Shown here: one piece after another, positions 14,855 to 21,536 of the stretch
How the letters are laid out: each line of letters starts with the position of its first letter
How positions within the stretch are numbered: the stretch's first letter is position 1
Assembly: GCA_036500145.1 (NCBI GenBank)
Contig: DASYCO010000070.1
Span: 1-21,536, forward strand
Direction of reading: 5' to 3'
Origin: CAMAVH01 sp036500145
Lineage (GTDB): Bacteria; Pseudomonadota; Alphaproteobacteria; SMXQ01
DNA: 21,536 nt
Translations under genes and position numbers: made by a program
Notes under the pieces: model-generated
Database searches by the model: none
What the model saw: only the letters and a program-made list of their open reading frames with translations
Told to the model about the DNA's origin: nothing

Positions 14855-15547
14855 ATGCAAGGACGTCAGCTCGCGGTGCCGACCCGCGACGGCAAGGCCA
14901 TGCCCGCCGAGCTTTTCGCCAAGCCGGGCGCAAAGGCGCCGGCCATCCTCATGATCCCGGCGATCTTCGGCCTGCACGACCCCGAGCGCGCCATCGCCTG
15001 GGAATATGCCGAAGGCGGCTATCCGGTTCTGGTGCCGGACGCCTTCTTCCGCAGTCTGCCGGGCCCGCAGGGCCGCGAAGGCGCCGGCCGCGAAGCCGCC
15101 CAGAAGCGCTATGACGAATATGATGCCGAGCAAGGCGCCAAGGACGTCGTCGACGCGGTCGCCTTCCTGCGCGGCCAGCCCGAATGCAACGGCAAGGTTG
15201 CGGCCTTCGGCTATTGCTTCGGCGGCCGCCTCGCCTATCTCGCCGCAGCGCTCGGCAAGGCCGACGGCGCCGTCACCTTCCACGGCACCAAGATCGGCCT
15301 CAGCCTCGACGTGGCCTCGGGCGTGAACTGCCCGGTGCAGATCCATGTCGGCGACACGGACCCGCAGATTCCGCTGGAGGAAACCGAGCGCGTGCGCGCC
15401 GCCCTCGCCGGCAAGCCCGACATCGGCATCTTCATCTATCCGCAGACGGGCCACGGCTTCACGGGCCGCGACCGGCCGTCCTACAGGCCGCTGGCCGACG
15501 GCATGTCGCGCGCCGGCGCGCTGGCGCTGATGGGGTCGCTGGCTTAG
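14855..15547 (+). CDS. Dienelactone hydrolase-family alpha/beta hydrolase
   Basis: A 230-residue alpha/beta-hydrolase of the dienelactone hydrolase family. The nucleophile elbow GYCFGG gives Cys121. The acid is probably Asp169 (or Asp167) in VGDTDPQIP, and the base is His200 in TGHGF, so the Cys-Asp-His triad of the family is complete. At the place where dienelactone hydrolases carry the conserved Glu of xEIFG, this protein has PAIFG (Ala36), so classical dienelactone chemistry is doubtful. ATG 14855 follows AGGAG. The in-frame start at 14819 overlaps aapP and is less likely. The close spacing suggests read-through from the aap operon, but a functional link to amino-acid uptake is not evident. 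Substrate unknown. Confidence 0.92.
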   Translation: MQGRQLAVPTRDGKAMPAELFAKPGAKAPAILMIPAIFGLHDPERAIAWEYAEGGYPVLVPDAFFRSLPGPQGREGAGREAAQKRYDEYDAEQGAKDVVDAVAFLRGQPECNGKVAAFGYCFGGRLAYLAAALGKADGAVTFHGTKIGLSLDVASGVNCPVQIHVGDTDPQIPLEETERVRAALAGKPDIGIFIYPQTGHGFTGRDRPSYRPLADGMSRAGALALMGSLA

Positions 15548-15562
15548 CCAGCACCATCTTCC

Positions 15563-15591
15563 GTCATGGCCGGACTTGGTCCGGCCATGAC
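15563..15591. repeat. Perfect 13-bp palindromic extragenic element / bidirectional terminator
   Basis: GTCATGGCCGGAC (15563-15575), TTG loop, then the exact inverted copy (15579-15591). It occupies the 52-base gap between two convergent genes. Its sequence resembles the dispersed GTCATGGCCGG palindromes that I associate with Bradyrhizobium/Rhodopseudomonas-type genomes. In this position it could end both transcripts, although no long T run flanks it. Confidence 0.6.
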
Positions 15592-15599
15592 GATAGAAA

Positions 15600-16568
15600 T
15601 TAGGCCACTAGTACCGGCTTGCCGCTCTTGGCCGACTTCGCCATCGCCTCCAGGACGGCAACGGCGTGGACGGCGTCGGCGACCGAATAGGGAAAGGCCG
15701 CAGCGCCGGTGACGGCGTCTGCGAAGGCTTCCATCTCTGCACGTTCGGCGTCGACTTCGGCGATGTCGGCGACCTGCGGCTCGCCCTTCTGGCCATGGTA
15801 GACCAAATAGGTCTGGTCGCGCATTTCCGCCCAGCCCTCGCTGCCGAAGACATGCAGGCGCGACAACTCCGGCGTCACGCCGTTGGCCTGCAGCGTGCCG
15901 GTCTGGCCGTTCTTGAACTTCAGCAGCACGGCCGTCACGTCGGCCAGGGCGATTTGCGTCGCGATCTGCGTCGTCGCCGCCGCGTGGACCTCGGCAATCG
16001 GCCCGAGCAGCTCGATCATCAAATAGAGCGGATGGTCGGCGAGGCTACCGGGCGGCGCCTGCTCCGGATCGGCCTTCCAGGAGCCGGGCTGCACCTTGCG
16101 GTAGCGGTCGACGCAGAAATTGCCTTCGGCATGGACCAGGGTGCCGAGGTCGCCGGCCTTCACGCGCTGCCGCAGCAGGGCCACGTTGGGATAGAAGCAG
16201 CGGTTGAAGCCCATGGCGAGCAGCTTGCCGGATTTGGCAGCGGCGGCGGCGAGCGCGTCGGCTTCCGCCTTGGTGGTCGCCATCGGCTTGACCGCCAGCA
16301 CATGCCTGCCGGCCTGCAGCGCCTGCAAGGCGTGCGGCGCATGAAGGCCGCCGGGCCCGGCGCTGACCACTGCCGTGATCGACGGATCGGCGAGCAGCGC
16401 CGTCACGTCGGGGTAGAGCTTGATGCCATGCTGGTCGGCGAAGGGCTTGCCCTTGCCGGAACTGCCGCTGGCGGCGGCGGCGAAGCGCAGCTTGCCGCTC
16501 TTGCCCTGCACCGATTCGACCAGCCGGCGGCCCCAGCCGCCCAAGCCGATGATCCCGACATCCAGCAT
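15600..16568 (-). CDS. Gfo/Idh/MocA-family NAD(P)-dependent oxidoreductase
   Basis: A 322-residue two-domain dehydrogenase. The Rossmann domain opens with VGIIGLGGWG (residues 4-13), and the C-terminal alpha/beta domain covers roughly 125-300. The family's EKP motif reads VKP (Lys94 kept, Glu replaced by Val93). In the second catalytic segment the usual D-x-G-x-H becomes D178-H-P-L-Y182, so a tyrosine stands where most members have the proton-transferring histidine. Glucose-fructose oxidoreductase also uses Tyr at this place. Length is typical. ATG 16568 has GGAGGAAG directly upstream. It lies 19 bases after the aminotransferase stop and is probably its operon partner. Substrate unknown; a sugar or inositol derivative is usual for the family. 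Confidence 0.92.
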   Translation of the reverse strand: MLDVGIIGLGGWGRRLVESVQGKSGKLRFAAAASGSSGKGKPFADQHGIKLYPDVTALLADPSITAVVSAGPGGLHAPHALQALQAGRHVLAVKPMATTKAEADALAAAAAKSGKLLAMGFNRCFYPNVALLRQRVKAGDLGTLVHAEGNFCVDRYRKVQPGSWKADPEQAPPGSLADHPLYLMIELLGPIAEVHAAATTQIATQIALADVTAVLLKFKNGQTGTLQANGVTPELSRLHVFGSEGWAEMRDQTYLVYHGQKGEPQVADIAEVDAERAEMEAFADAVTGAAAFPYSVADAVHAVAVLEAMAKSAKSGKPVLVA

Positions 16569-16587
16569 CGCTTCCTCCCGGTTCTTG

Positions 16588-17745
16588 TTATCGATTGCGT
16601 CGCGTCGCCACAGTCTCCAGCCGCCGCAGGGCTTCGTCCAGCGTCTCGTCGCGCTTGGCGAAGCAGAAGCGCAGCACCGTCTTCACCGGGTCTTGGTCAT
16701 AGAAGGCGCTGACGGGAATGCTCGCCACCCCCGCCTCGCGCACCAGGCGCTGGCTGAAGGCGACATCGTCCGCTTCGCCCAAGGGCGCGATGTCCACGCT
16801 GAGGAAATAGGTGCCTTCGGCCGGCAGCACGGCGAAGCCGCACTCGGTCAGGCCCTTGGCGAAGCGGTCGCGCTTGGCCGCGAAGCCGGCGCGCATGTCG
16901 GCGAAATAGGCGTCGTCCTTCGCCAGGCCGTAGGCCACCGCGACCTGCAGGTTCGGCGGCGTGGTGAAAGTGAGGAACTGGTGCGACTTGGCGAGCACCT
17001 TCAGGATCGGCTCGGCGGCGCAGACGAAGCCGACCTTCCAGCCTGTGAGCGAGAATATCTTGCCCGCCGACCCGATCTTCACGGCGCGCTCGCGCAGCGC
17101 TGGGATCGCCAGCACCGAGACATGCTCGCGGCCGTCGAAGACGACATGCTCCCACACCTCGTCGGAGACGACGATGGCGCCCGACTTGGCGACGAAGCGC
17201 GCCAGCAGCTCCAGCTCCTCGCGCGCGAAGACGGTCGCCGTCGGATTGATCGGATTGTTGAGCAGCACCAGCTTGGTGCGCGGACTGAAGGCGGCGGCGA
17301 GCTGCGCCTCGTCGAAGCGCCAGTGCGGCGGCTGCAAGGTGACGAACTTCGGCACGCCGCCAGCCAACTTCACCAGCGGCAGGTAGGCGTCGTACATGGG
17401 CTGGAACAGCACCACCTCGTCGCCCGGCTCGATCAGGCCGAGGATCGCGCCGGCCAGGGCCTCCGTGCCGCCCGACGTCACCATCACCTCGCGCTGCCAG
17501 TCGAGGTCCAAGCCCTGGAAGCGGCGGTAGTGGTCGGCGACGGCCTGGCGCAGCTCCGGCAAACCCATCATCGGCGGATATTGGTTGTAGCCGTCGACCA
17601 GGGCTTCGGCGGCCTTGCGGCGCACGTCCTCGGGCCCGGCGTCTTCCGGGAAGCCCTGGCCGAGATTGATGGCGCCTGTCTCGCGGGCGAGGCCCGACAT
17701 GACTTCGAAGATGGTGGTCGGCAGGTTGGCGAACAGCGGATTCAC
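16588..17745 (-). CDS. PLP-dependent class I/II aminotransferase
   Basis: A 385-residue fold-type I aminotransferase. The PLP lysine is Lys229 in GSAGKIFSLTGWKVG. Also visible are SGGTEAL (phosphate contact, near 91-97), NNPINPTA (Asn-x-x-Asn-Pro, where most relatives have NPTG), DEVWEH (Asp195 to the pyridine N; Trp where many relatives have Tyr) and RFCFAK (substrate-carboxylate Arg). The overall pattern is closest to the kynurenine/methionine aminotransferase-like group, but the amino donor cannot be read. GTG 17745 is chosen because GGGAG precedes it; the upstream in-frame TTG at 17769 has no such site. The Gfo/Idh gene follows. Confidence 0.94.
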   Translation of the reverse strand: MNPLFANLPTTIFEVMSGLARETGAINLGQGFPEDAGPEDVRRKAAEALVDGYNQYPPMMGLPELRQAVADHYRRFQGLDLDWQREVMVTSGGTEALAGAILGLIEPGDEVVLFQPMYDAYLPLVKLAGGVPKFVTLQPPHWRFDEAQLAAAFSPRTKLVLLNNPINPTATVFAREELELLARFVAKSGAIVVSDEVWEHVVFDGREHVSVLAIPALRERAVKIGSAGKIFSLTGWKVGFVCAAEPILKVLAKSHQFLTFTTPPNLQVAVAYGLAKDDAYFADMRAGFAAKRDRFAKGLTECGFAVLPAEGTYFLSVDIAPLGEADDVAFSQRLVREAGVASIPVSAFYDQDPVKTVLRFCFAKRDETLDEALRRLETVATRRNR

Positions 17746-17848
17746 GGTGGCTCCCAGGCGGACTGGCAAAGGCGGAGGGCAAGCGGCCCGCGAGGCTAAT
17801 CCGCTTCACGGGCGGCGGAAAGGCCCATTCGGACCTCCGCGCCCCGTG

Positions 17849-17878
17849 CTTGACGCCTTGCGCAAAGCCGCATTAGCT
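17849..17878 (+). promoter_or_regulatory. Candidate promoter of the hydroxyacid dehydrogenase gene
   Basis: CTTGAC (17849-17854) is an exact match to the alphaproteobacterial -35 form. A weak -10 (ATTAGC/TTAGCT, 17872-17878) lies about 17 bases further on, 31 bases before ATG 17909. It falls in the 163-base divergent region with the aminotransferase gene. The -10 is poor, so confidence is limited. Confidence 0.35.
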
Positions 17879-17908
17879 AGGCCTCAAAATCAGGTTCGGG
17901 AGCTCCGC

Positions 17909-18877
17909 ATGCGTGTCGCCGTCATCGACGATTTCCTCAAGGTCGCGCTCAACTATGGCGACTGGAACGCCGTGAAGGCCAAGGCCGAGCTGTCGATCTT
18001 CACCGACCATCTCGCCGACGCGGACGCCGTGGTCGCGCGCCTCAAGGACTTCGAGGTGATCTGCGCCATGCGCGAGCGCACGCCCTTCCCGCGCGCCATC
18101 CTGGAGCGCCTGCCCAAGCTCAAGCTGCTGGTCACCAGCGGCAAGGTCAACCGCAGCATCGACCTGCAGGCGGCGACCGACCTCGGCATCGTCGTCTGCG
18201 GCACCGACAGCGGCGGCAACTCGACCTGCGAGCTGGCCTGGGGCCTGATCCTCGCCGTCGCCCGCAACATTCCCGCCAACGACGCCGACGTGCGCCAGGG
18301 CGGCTGGCAGATCGGCGTCGGCATGGGCCTGCAGGGCAAGACGCTCGGGATTCTGGGCCTCGGCAAGATCGGCGGCAGCGCCGCCAAGGTCGGCCTCGCC
18401 TTCGGCATGAAGGTGATCGCCTGGAGCCAGAACCTGACCGAGGAGCGCTGCCGCGAAGTGGGCGTCGAGAAGGCGGCGAGCAAGGAAGACCTGCTCAAGC
18501 GCGCCGACGTGGTGACGATCCACATGGTGCTGGGCGACCGCTCGCGTGGCTTGATCGGCGCCAAGGAGTTCGCGGTGATGAAGCCTACGGCGATCCTGGT
18601 GAACACGTCGCGCGGGCCCATCGTGGTGCAGGACGACCTGCTCGCCGCCCTCAAGGCCGGCAAGATCGGCGGCGCCGGCATCGACGTGCATGACGTCGAG
18701 CCGCTGCCCACCGACCATCCGATGCGCAGCGCGCCGCGCACGGTGCTGACGCCGCACCTCGGCTACGTCTCCGACGACGGCTACGCGTTCTACTACGGCC
18801 AGAGCGCCGACGCCGTCGTCGCCTACCTGAACGGCGCGCCGATCCGCGTCATGAACCCGGACGTGCTGAAGATATGA
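17909..18877 (+). CDS. D-2-hydroxyacid dehydrogenase family protein
   Basis: A 322-residue NAD(P)-dependent dehydrogenase of the D-isomer 2-hydroxyacid family (as SerA, glyoxylate and lactate dehydrogenases). The nucleotide-binding motif is GLGKIG. The catalytic Arg is in NTSRGPIV, the Glu in GIDVHDVEPLP, and the His in LTPHLGYV, so the R-E-H triad is complete. The block ELAWGLILAVAR replaces the usual ETAWALxLA. There is no ACT regulatory domain, so it is not a long-type SerA. ATG 17909 follows GGGAG; the much longer in-frame reading from 17615 runs through the aminotransferase gene and is not used. The substrate is not determinable. It is divergent from the aminotransferase-Gfo/Idh pair, which could reflect linked oxo-acid/amino-acid chemistry. 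Confidence 0.95.
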   Translation: MRVAVIDDFLKVALNYGDWNAVKAKAELSIFTDHLADADAVVARLKDFEVICAMRERTPFPRAILERLPKLKLLVTSGKVNRSIDLQAATDLGIVVCGTDSGGNSTCELAWGLILAVARNIPANDADVRQGGWQIGVGMGLQGKTLGILGLGKIGGSAAKVGLAFGMKVIAWSQNLTEERCREVGVEKAASKEDLLKRADVVTIHMVLGDRSRGLIGAKEFAVMKPTAILVNTSRGPIVVQDDLLAALKAGKIGGAGIDVHDVEPLPTDHPMRSAPRTVLTPHLGYVSDDGYAFYYGQSADAVVAYLNGAPIRVMNPDVLKI

Positions 18878-18943
18878 CGACTCGCTGATCCCGGTGGATT
18901 GTCCGCCGAGACCAGCGACCGGCCATTCTTGAAAGGCTCGTCA

Positions 18944-19108
18944 ATGCCAAGAGACCGCATTCTTGTGGGGCTGGAGCAAGCCCTCGCCATCATCCGTGGC
19001 GAAATGAAGCCCGCGCGGGTCTATCTTGTTCACGTTCAGGTTCCTGAAAAACCTAAAGCCGCGCAGGCCAAACGAAAACCCAAGCCAAAGCGCACAACGG
19101 CTCTCTGA
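18944..19108 (+). CDS. Small basic hypothetical protein, 54 aa
   Basis: A putative 54-residue protein with a helix-like first half (ILVGLEQALAIIRGE), a short beta-like stretch (ARVYLVHVQVP) and a Lys/Arg/Pro-rich tail (KAAQAKRKPKPKR) that suggests nucleic-acid or membrane-surface contact. The first half loosely recalls the N-terminus of Xre-type antitoxin proteins, but the helix-turn-helix is absent, so it may be a stand-alone peptide or a remnant. ATG 18944 has AAAGG upstream; the in-frame TTG at 18899 is less likely. It lies 66 bases after the dehydrogenase stop. Coding status is moderately supported; third-position bias is weaker than in neighbouring genes. Confidence 0.5.
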   Translation: MPRDRILVGLEQALAIIRGEMKPARVYLVHVQVPEKPKAAQAKRKPKPKRTTAL

Positions 19109-19121
19109 CGACTGCGCACGT

Positions 19122-19162
19122 CGGCCGGGCAGCGCTCCGATTGAGCTTACGCCGCCCGGCCG
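19122..19162. terminator. Inverted repeat between convergent ends, weak terminator candidate
   Basis: CGGCCGGGC (19122-19130) and GCCCGGCCG (19154-19162) are exact inverted copies with a 23-base loop. The right arm lies inside the end of the CoxL-like gene. It could form a structure at the convergent 3' ends; no T tract is seen. Confidence 0.3.
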
Positions 19163-21477
19163 GCCTTGCCCGCCCGAATGATGCGCCAGAGGCGCTCGGG
19201 CGTGGCCGGCATCTCGATGTGCTTGACGCCGAACTGCGACAGCGCGTCGACCAATGCGTTCGCCACCGCCGGCATGGCGCCGACGCAGCCCGCCTCGCCG
19301 GCGCCCTTGACGCCGAGCGGGTTGGTCGCGGTCGGCACCGGGCTGCTCTTCACGCTGATATGGCTGAAATGCTCGGCGCGCGGCATGGCGTAGTCCATGA
19401 AGGAGCCGCTGAGAATCTGGCCGTCTTCGTCGTAGGCGATCTTCTCCATGAGGATCTGGCCGAGGCCTTGGGCCACGCCGCCGATGATCTGGCCGTGCAG
19501 CATGAGCGGGTTCAGCACGTTGCCGACGTCGTCGACCACGTTGTAGCGCAGCACCTGCACGGTGCCGGTCTCCTCGTCGATCTCCAGCTCGCAGACATGC
19601 GTGCCGTTCGGATAGTTCGTGTTCGGGTTGTAGAACACGGCGTTCGCCAGCAGGCCCATCTCCTCGCCGGCCGGCAGGTTCTTCGGCTTGGTCGATTCGC
19701 GCGCCAGCTCCTGGATGTCCATGGTGCGGTTGCTCGCCTTGGAGGAGAACATGCCGTCGCTGAACTGCACCTCGTCCGCCGCCACGCCGAACATGTGGCC
19801 GGCGATGCGCTTGCCCTTGGCGATTATCTTCTCCGCCGCGAGCTGCATGGCCGCGCCGCCGATGGTCGCCGTGCGCGAGCCGCCGGTGCCTTCGCCGAAG
19901 AACACCTTGTCGGTGTCGCCCTGCACGTACTGCACCTTCAGCGGATCGAGGCCGAAGCGGTCGCAGACGATCTGCTTGAAGGTCGTCTCATGGCCCTGCC
20001 CCTGCGCGATCGCACCCGACAGGATGGTGACGGCTCCGGAACGGTCGAAGCGGATCTCCGCGCCCTCATAGCCGGGAGAGGCGGCGCGCTCGATGCTGTT
20101 CGACAGGCCAAGGCCGCGCAGCTTGCCGCGCGCCTTGGATTCGGCGCGGCGCTTCTCGAAGCCGGCGTAGTCGGCCATCTCCATGGCCATGTTCATGTTC
20201 CGCTCGAACTCGCCGCAGTCGTAGGTGGTGCCGAGCGCCGTCTTGAAGGGCATGGCCGAAGGCGGGATCAGGTTGCGGCGGCGCAGTTCCGCCGGGTCGA
20301 CCTTCATCTCGTCGGCGGCGATGTCGATCAGCCGCTCGATGACATAGGCCGCTTCCGGACGGCCATTGCCGCGATAGGGCCGCACGGGATGGGTGTTGCT
20401 GAAGATCGCCGTCACGTCGACATGGATCGCCGGCAGGACATAGACGCCGGCCAGCGTGCCGAGGTTCGACACCGGCGGCGCTTCGCCGCTCGACTGGATG
20501 TAGGCGCCGACATTGGCGACGTTATGGACGCGCAGCGCCAGGAACTTGCCGTCGGCGTCGAGCGCCAGCTCGCCTTCGGAGACGAGGTCGCGCGCGTTGG
20601 CGTCGGACAGGAAGGCCTCCGAGCGCGTGCTGATCCATTTCACCGGCCGGCCGACGGCCTTGGCGGCCAGCAGCACCATGCCGACTTCGTTGTAGACCGG
20701 CGACTTCATGCCGAAGCTGCCGCCGATGTCGCCGGCGACGACGCGCAGCTTGCTTTCCGGCACGCGCAGCGTCTCAGCGAGTTCCTCGCGGAAGTTGAGT
20801 GCGCGCTGCAGCGTCGTGTAGCAGGTGTAGCGGTCGGCGGCACGATCATAGACGCCGATCGAGCCGCGCGTCTCCATCGTGGCGGCGGTCACGCGGCTGA
20901 TGACGAGCCGCTTCTTGATGACGATCGGGGCCTTGGCGAAGGCGGCGTCGGTCTTCTCCTTGTCGCCTTCCAGATGCACGAAGCAGATGTTGTTCTCGCA
21001 ATCGTCCCAGACAAGCGGCGCGCCTGGCTGCGCGGCAAGTTCGGCGTTGCTGGTCGAGGGCAGGGGCTCGTAGTCGATCTCGACGAGTTCGGCCGCGTCC
21101 TGCGCCTGATGCGCGGTTTCCGCCACCACGAAGACGACAGGGTCGCCGACATAACGCGCGCGGCTCTTGGCGAGCGCGGGAAAGTGCTGGCGATACATGG
21201 GCGAGCCGTCGCGCTTCTTCTTGCCGTCGGCGCGCGGCATGTCGTCGAAGCCGGAGTTCAGCCAATCCTCGCCGTCGAGCACGGCGAGAACGCCGGGCGC
21301 TTTTTTCGCTGCGGTGGCGTCTAGCTTCAGGATTTTGGCGTAGGCGTGTGGCGAACGCAGCACGACGCCGTATGCCATGTTCGGGAACGCCATGTCATCG
21401 ACGTAATTGCCGCCGCCACGCAGCAGGCGCGGGTCTTCAAAGCGGCCGACGGGCTGGCCGATTGCGAATTCACCCAT
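19147..21477 (-). CDS. CoxL-like molybdenum hydroxylase large (molybdopterin-binding) subunit
   Basis: A 776-residue large subunit of the xanthine dehydrogenase/aerobic CO dehydrogenase family, which binds the molybdopterin cytosine dinucleotide cofactor and carries the oxidation site. It starts with IGQPVGRFEDPRLLRGGGNYVDD, as typical for CoxL-like proteins. The cofactor-contact motif GGSFGMK is near 252-258 and QGQGHET is in the second half. The catalytic Glu is Glu728 in GAGEAGCVGAMPAV. The active-site loop reads PYRGNGRPE (367-375), not the AYxCSFR of true (form I) CO dehydrogenase; it is a variant of the form II PYRGAGRPE. CO oxidation is therefore unlikely to be the main role. ATG 21477 has GGGGG upstream and begins 10 bases after the stop of the preceding subunit gene. 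Natural substrate unknown. Confidence 0.94.
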   Translation of the reverse strand: MGEFAIGQPVGRFEDPRLLRGGGNYVDDMAFPNMAYGVVLRSPHAYAKILKLDATAAKKAPGVLAVLDGEDWLNSGFDDMPRADGKKKRDGSPMYRQHFPALAKSRARYVGDPVVFVVAETAHQAQDAAELVEIDYEPLPSTSNAELAAQPGAPLVWDDCENNICFVHLEGDKEKTDAAFAKAPIVIKKRLVISRVTAATMETRGSIGVYDRAADRYTCYTTLQRALNFREELAETLRVPESKLRVVAGDIGGSFGMKSPVYNEVGMVLLAAKAVGRPVKWISTRSEAFLSDANARDLVSEGELALDADGKFLALRVHNVANVGAYIQSSGEAPPVSNLGTLAGVYVLPAIHVDVTAIFSNTHPVRPYRGNGRPEAAYVIERLIDIAADEMKVDPAELRRRNLIPPSAMPFKTALGTTYDCGEFERNMNMAMEMADYAGFEKRRAESKARGKLRGLGLSNSIERAASPGYEGAEIRFDRSGAVTILSGAIAQGQGHETTFKQIVCDRFGLDPLKVQYVQGDTDKVFFGEGTGGSRTATIGGAAMQLAAEKIIAKGKRIAGHMFGVAADEVQFSDGMFSSKASNRTMDIQELARESTKPKNLPAGEEMGLLANAVFYNPNTNYPNGTHVCELEIDEETGTVQVLRYNVVDDVGNVLNPLMLHGQIIGGVAQGLGQILMEKIAYDEDGQILSGSFMDYAMPRAEHFSHISVKSSPVPTATNPLGVKGAGEAGCVGAMPAVANALVDALSQFGVKHIEMPATPERLWRIIRAGKAGRAA

Positions 21478-21487
21478 TGCGGCCCCC

Positions 21488-21536
21488 TTACTTCGTCAGC
21501 GCTTCGACGGCGCGGCGTGCGTGGACCGCGACGAGA
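21488..21536 (-). CDS. C-terminal end of a preceding subunit gene (partial; perhaps FAD-binding CoxM-like)
   Basis: Only the last 15 codons before TAA (21490-21488) are in the window, reading LVAVHARRAVEALTK. This resembles the usual end of the FAD-binding medium subunit of molybdenum hydroxylases (…VxARRAlE…). The position just upstream of the large-subunit gene, 10 bases apart, supports it being part of the same complex, but the [2Fe-2S] subunit is not excluded. The rest of the gene continues beyond the window. Confidence 0.55.
   Translation of the reverse strand, partial: LVAVHARRAVEALTK

Noticed and set aside
17615..17908. N-terminal extension of the hydroxyacid dehydrogenase (420-residue reading)
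   Set aside because: The extension runs antisense through the start of the aminotransferase gene, and ATG 17909 has GGGAG upstream and gives a typical N-terminus (MRVAVIDD).
19141..21324. Plus-strand open frame of 727 codons opposite the CoxL-like gene
   Set aside because: Its composition (His/Val/Arg/Asp-rich) is that of a shadow frame, while the minus strand shows conserved molybdenum-hydroxylase motifs throughout.
19147..21477. Annotation as the large chain of true aerobic CO dehydrogenase (coxL)
   Set aside because: The AYxCSFR loop with the Cu-binding Cys is absent; PYRGNGRPE places it among form II-like hydroxylases with unknown substrate.

Overview
The window is chromosomal-type DNA from what is most likely an alphaproteobacterium. 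It is GC-rich with strongly G/C-biased third codon positions. The gene families fit that group: an Aap/Bzt-type amino-acid ABC transporter, an orphan Bug/TctC receptor, an STAS-fused MlaE with a PqiC-type lipoprotein, and a CoxL-like hydroxylase. One dispersed-type palindrome (15563-15591) resembles the extragenic repeats of Bradyrhizobium/Rhodopseudomonas-like genomes. This assignment is inference; no rRNA or other marker gene is present. I see no transposase, integrase, tRNA, CRISPR array or phage gene. The coding is tightly packed and no gene-free gap exceeds about 225 bases.

Layout. (1) 92-1093, iron storage: bfd and bfr, both on +, with hairpins between them and over the bfr stop. (2) 1187-1912: a stand-alone RluA-family pseudouridine synthase on +. 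(3) 1922-3457, on -: an orphan TctC/Bug solute receptor followed by an unrecognised 149-residue protein. (4) 3579-6119: the helicase hrpB on +. (5) 6123-9714, on -: mlaE-mlaF-mlaD-pqiC-like, a four-gene phospholipid/lipid transport operon with stop/start overlaps. (6) 9883-10402: a MarR regulator on - with a near-perfect hairpin downstream. (7) 10631-15547, on +: aapJ-aapQ-aapM-aapP, then a dienelactone-hydrolase-like gene 32 bases later. A strong terminator-like hairpin sits between aapJ and aapQ. (8) 15600-17745, on -: a PLP aminotransferase followed by a Gfo/Idh/MocA-type oxidoreductase. (9) 17909-19108, on +: a D-2-hydroxyacid dehydrogenase, then a tiny lysine-rich ORF. (10) 19147-21536, on -: a CoxL-like molybdenum hydroxylase large subunit, preceded by the last codons of another subunit that runs off the window.

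How the genes work together. Bfd presumably reduces and mobilises iron from Bfr. MlaE, MlaF and MlaD with the lipoprotein form one envelope lipid transporter. AapJQMP is a complete amino-acid importer, and the divergent MarR gene shares its upstream region. The aminotransferase, Gfo/Idh and hydroxyacid dehydrogenase genes surround a 163-base divergent promoter region and may serve amino-acid/2-oxo-acid metabolism, but no specific pathway can be read from the sequence.

Overall this is an ordinary housekeeping and transport region. I found no convincing new multi-gene system. The best leads are divergent active-site residues in three enzymes (the CoxL-like, dienelactone-hydrolase-like and Gfo/Idh proteins), several strong intergenic palindromes, and two small unassigned proteins.
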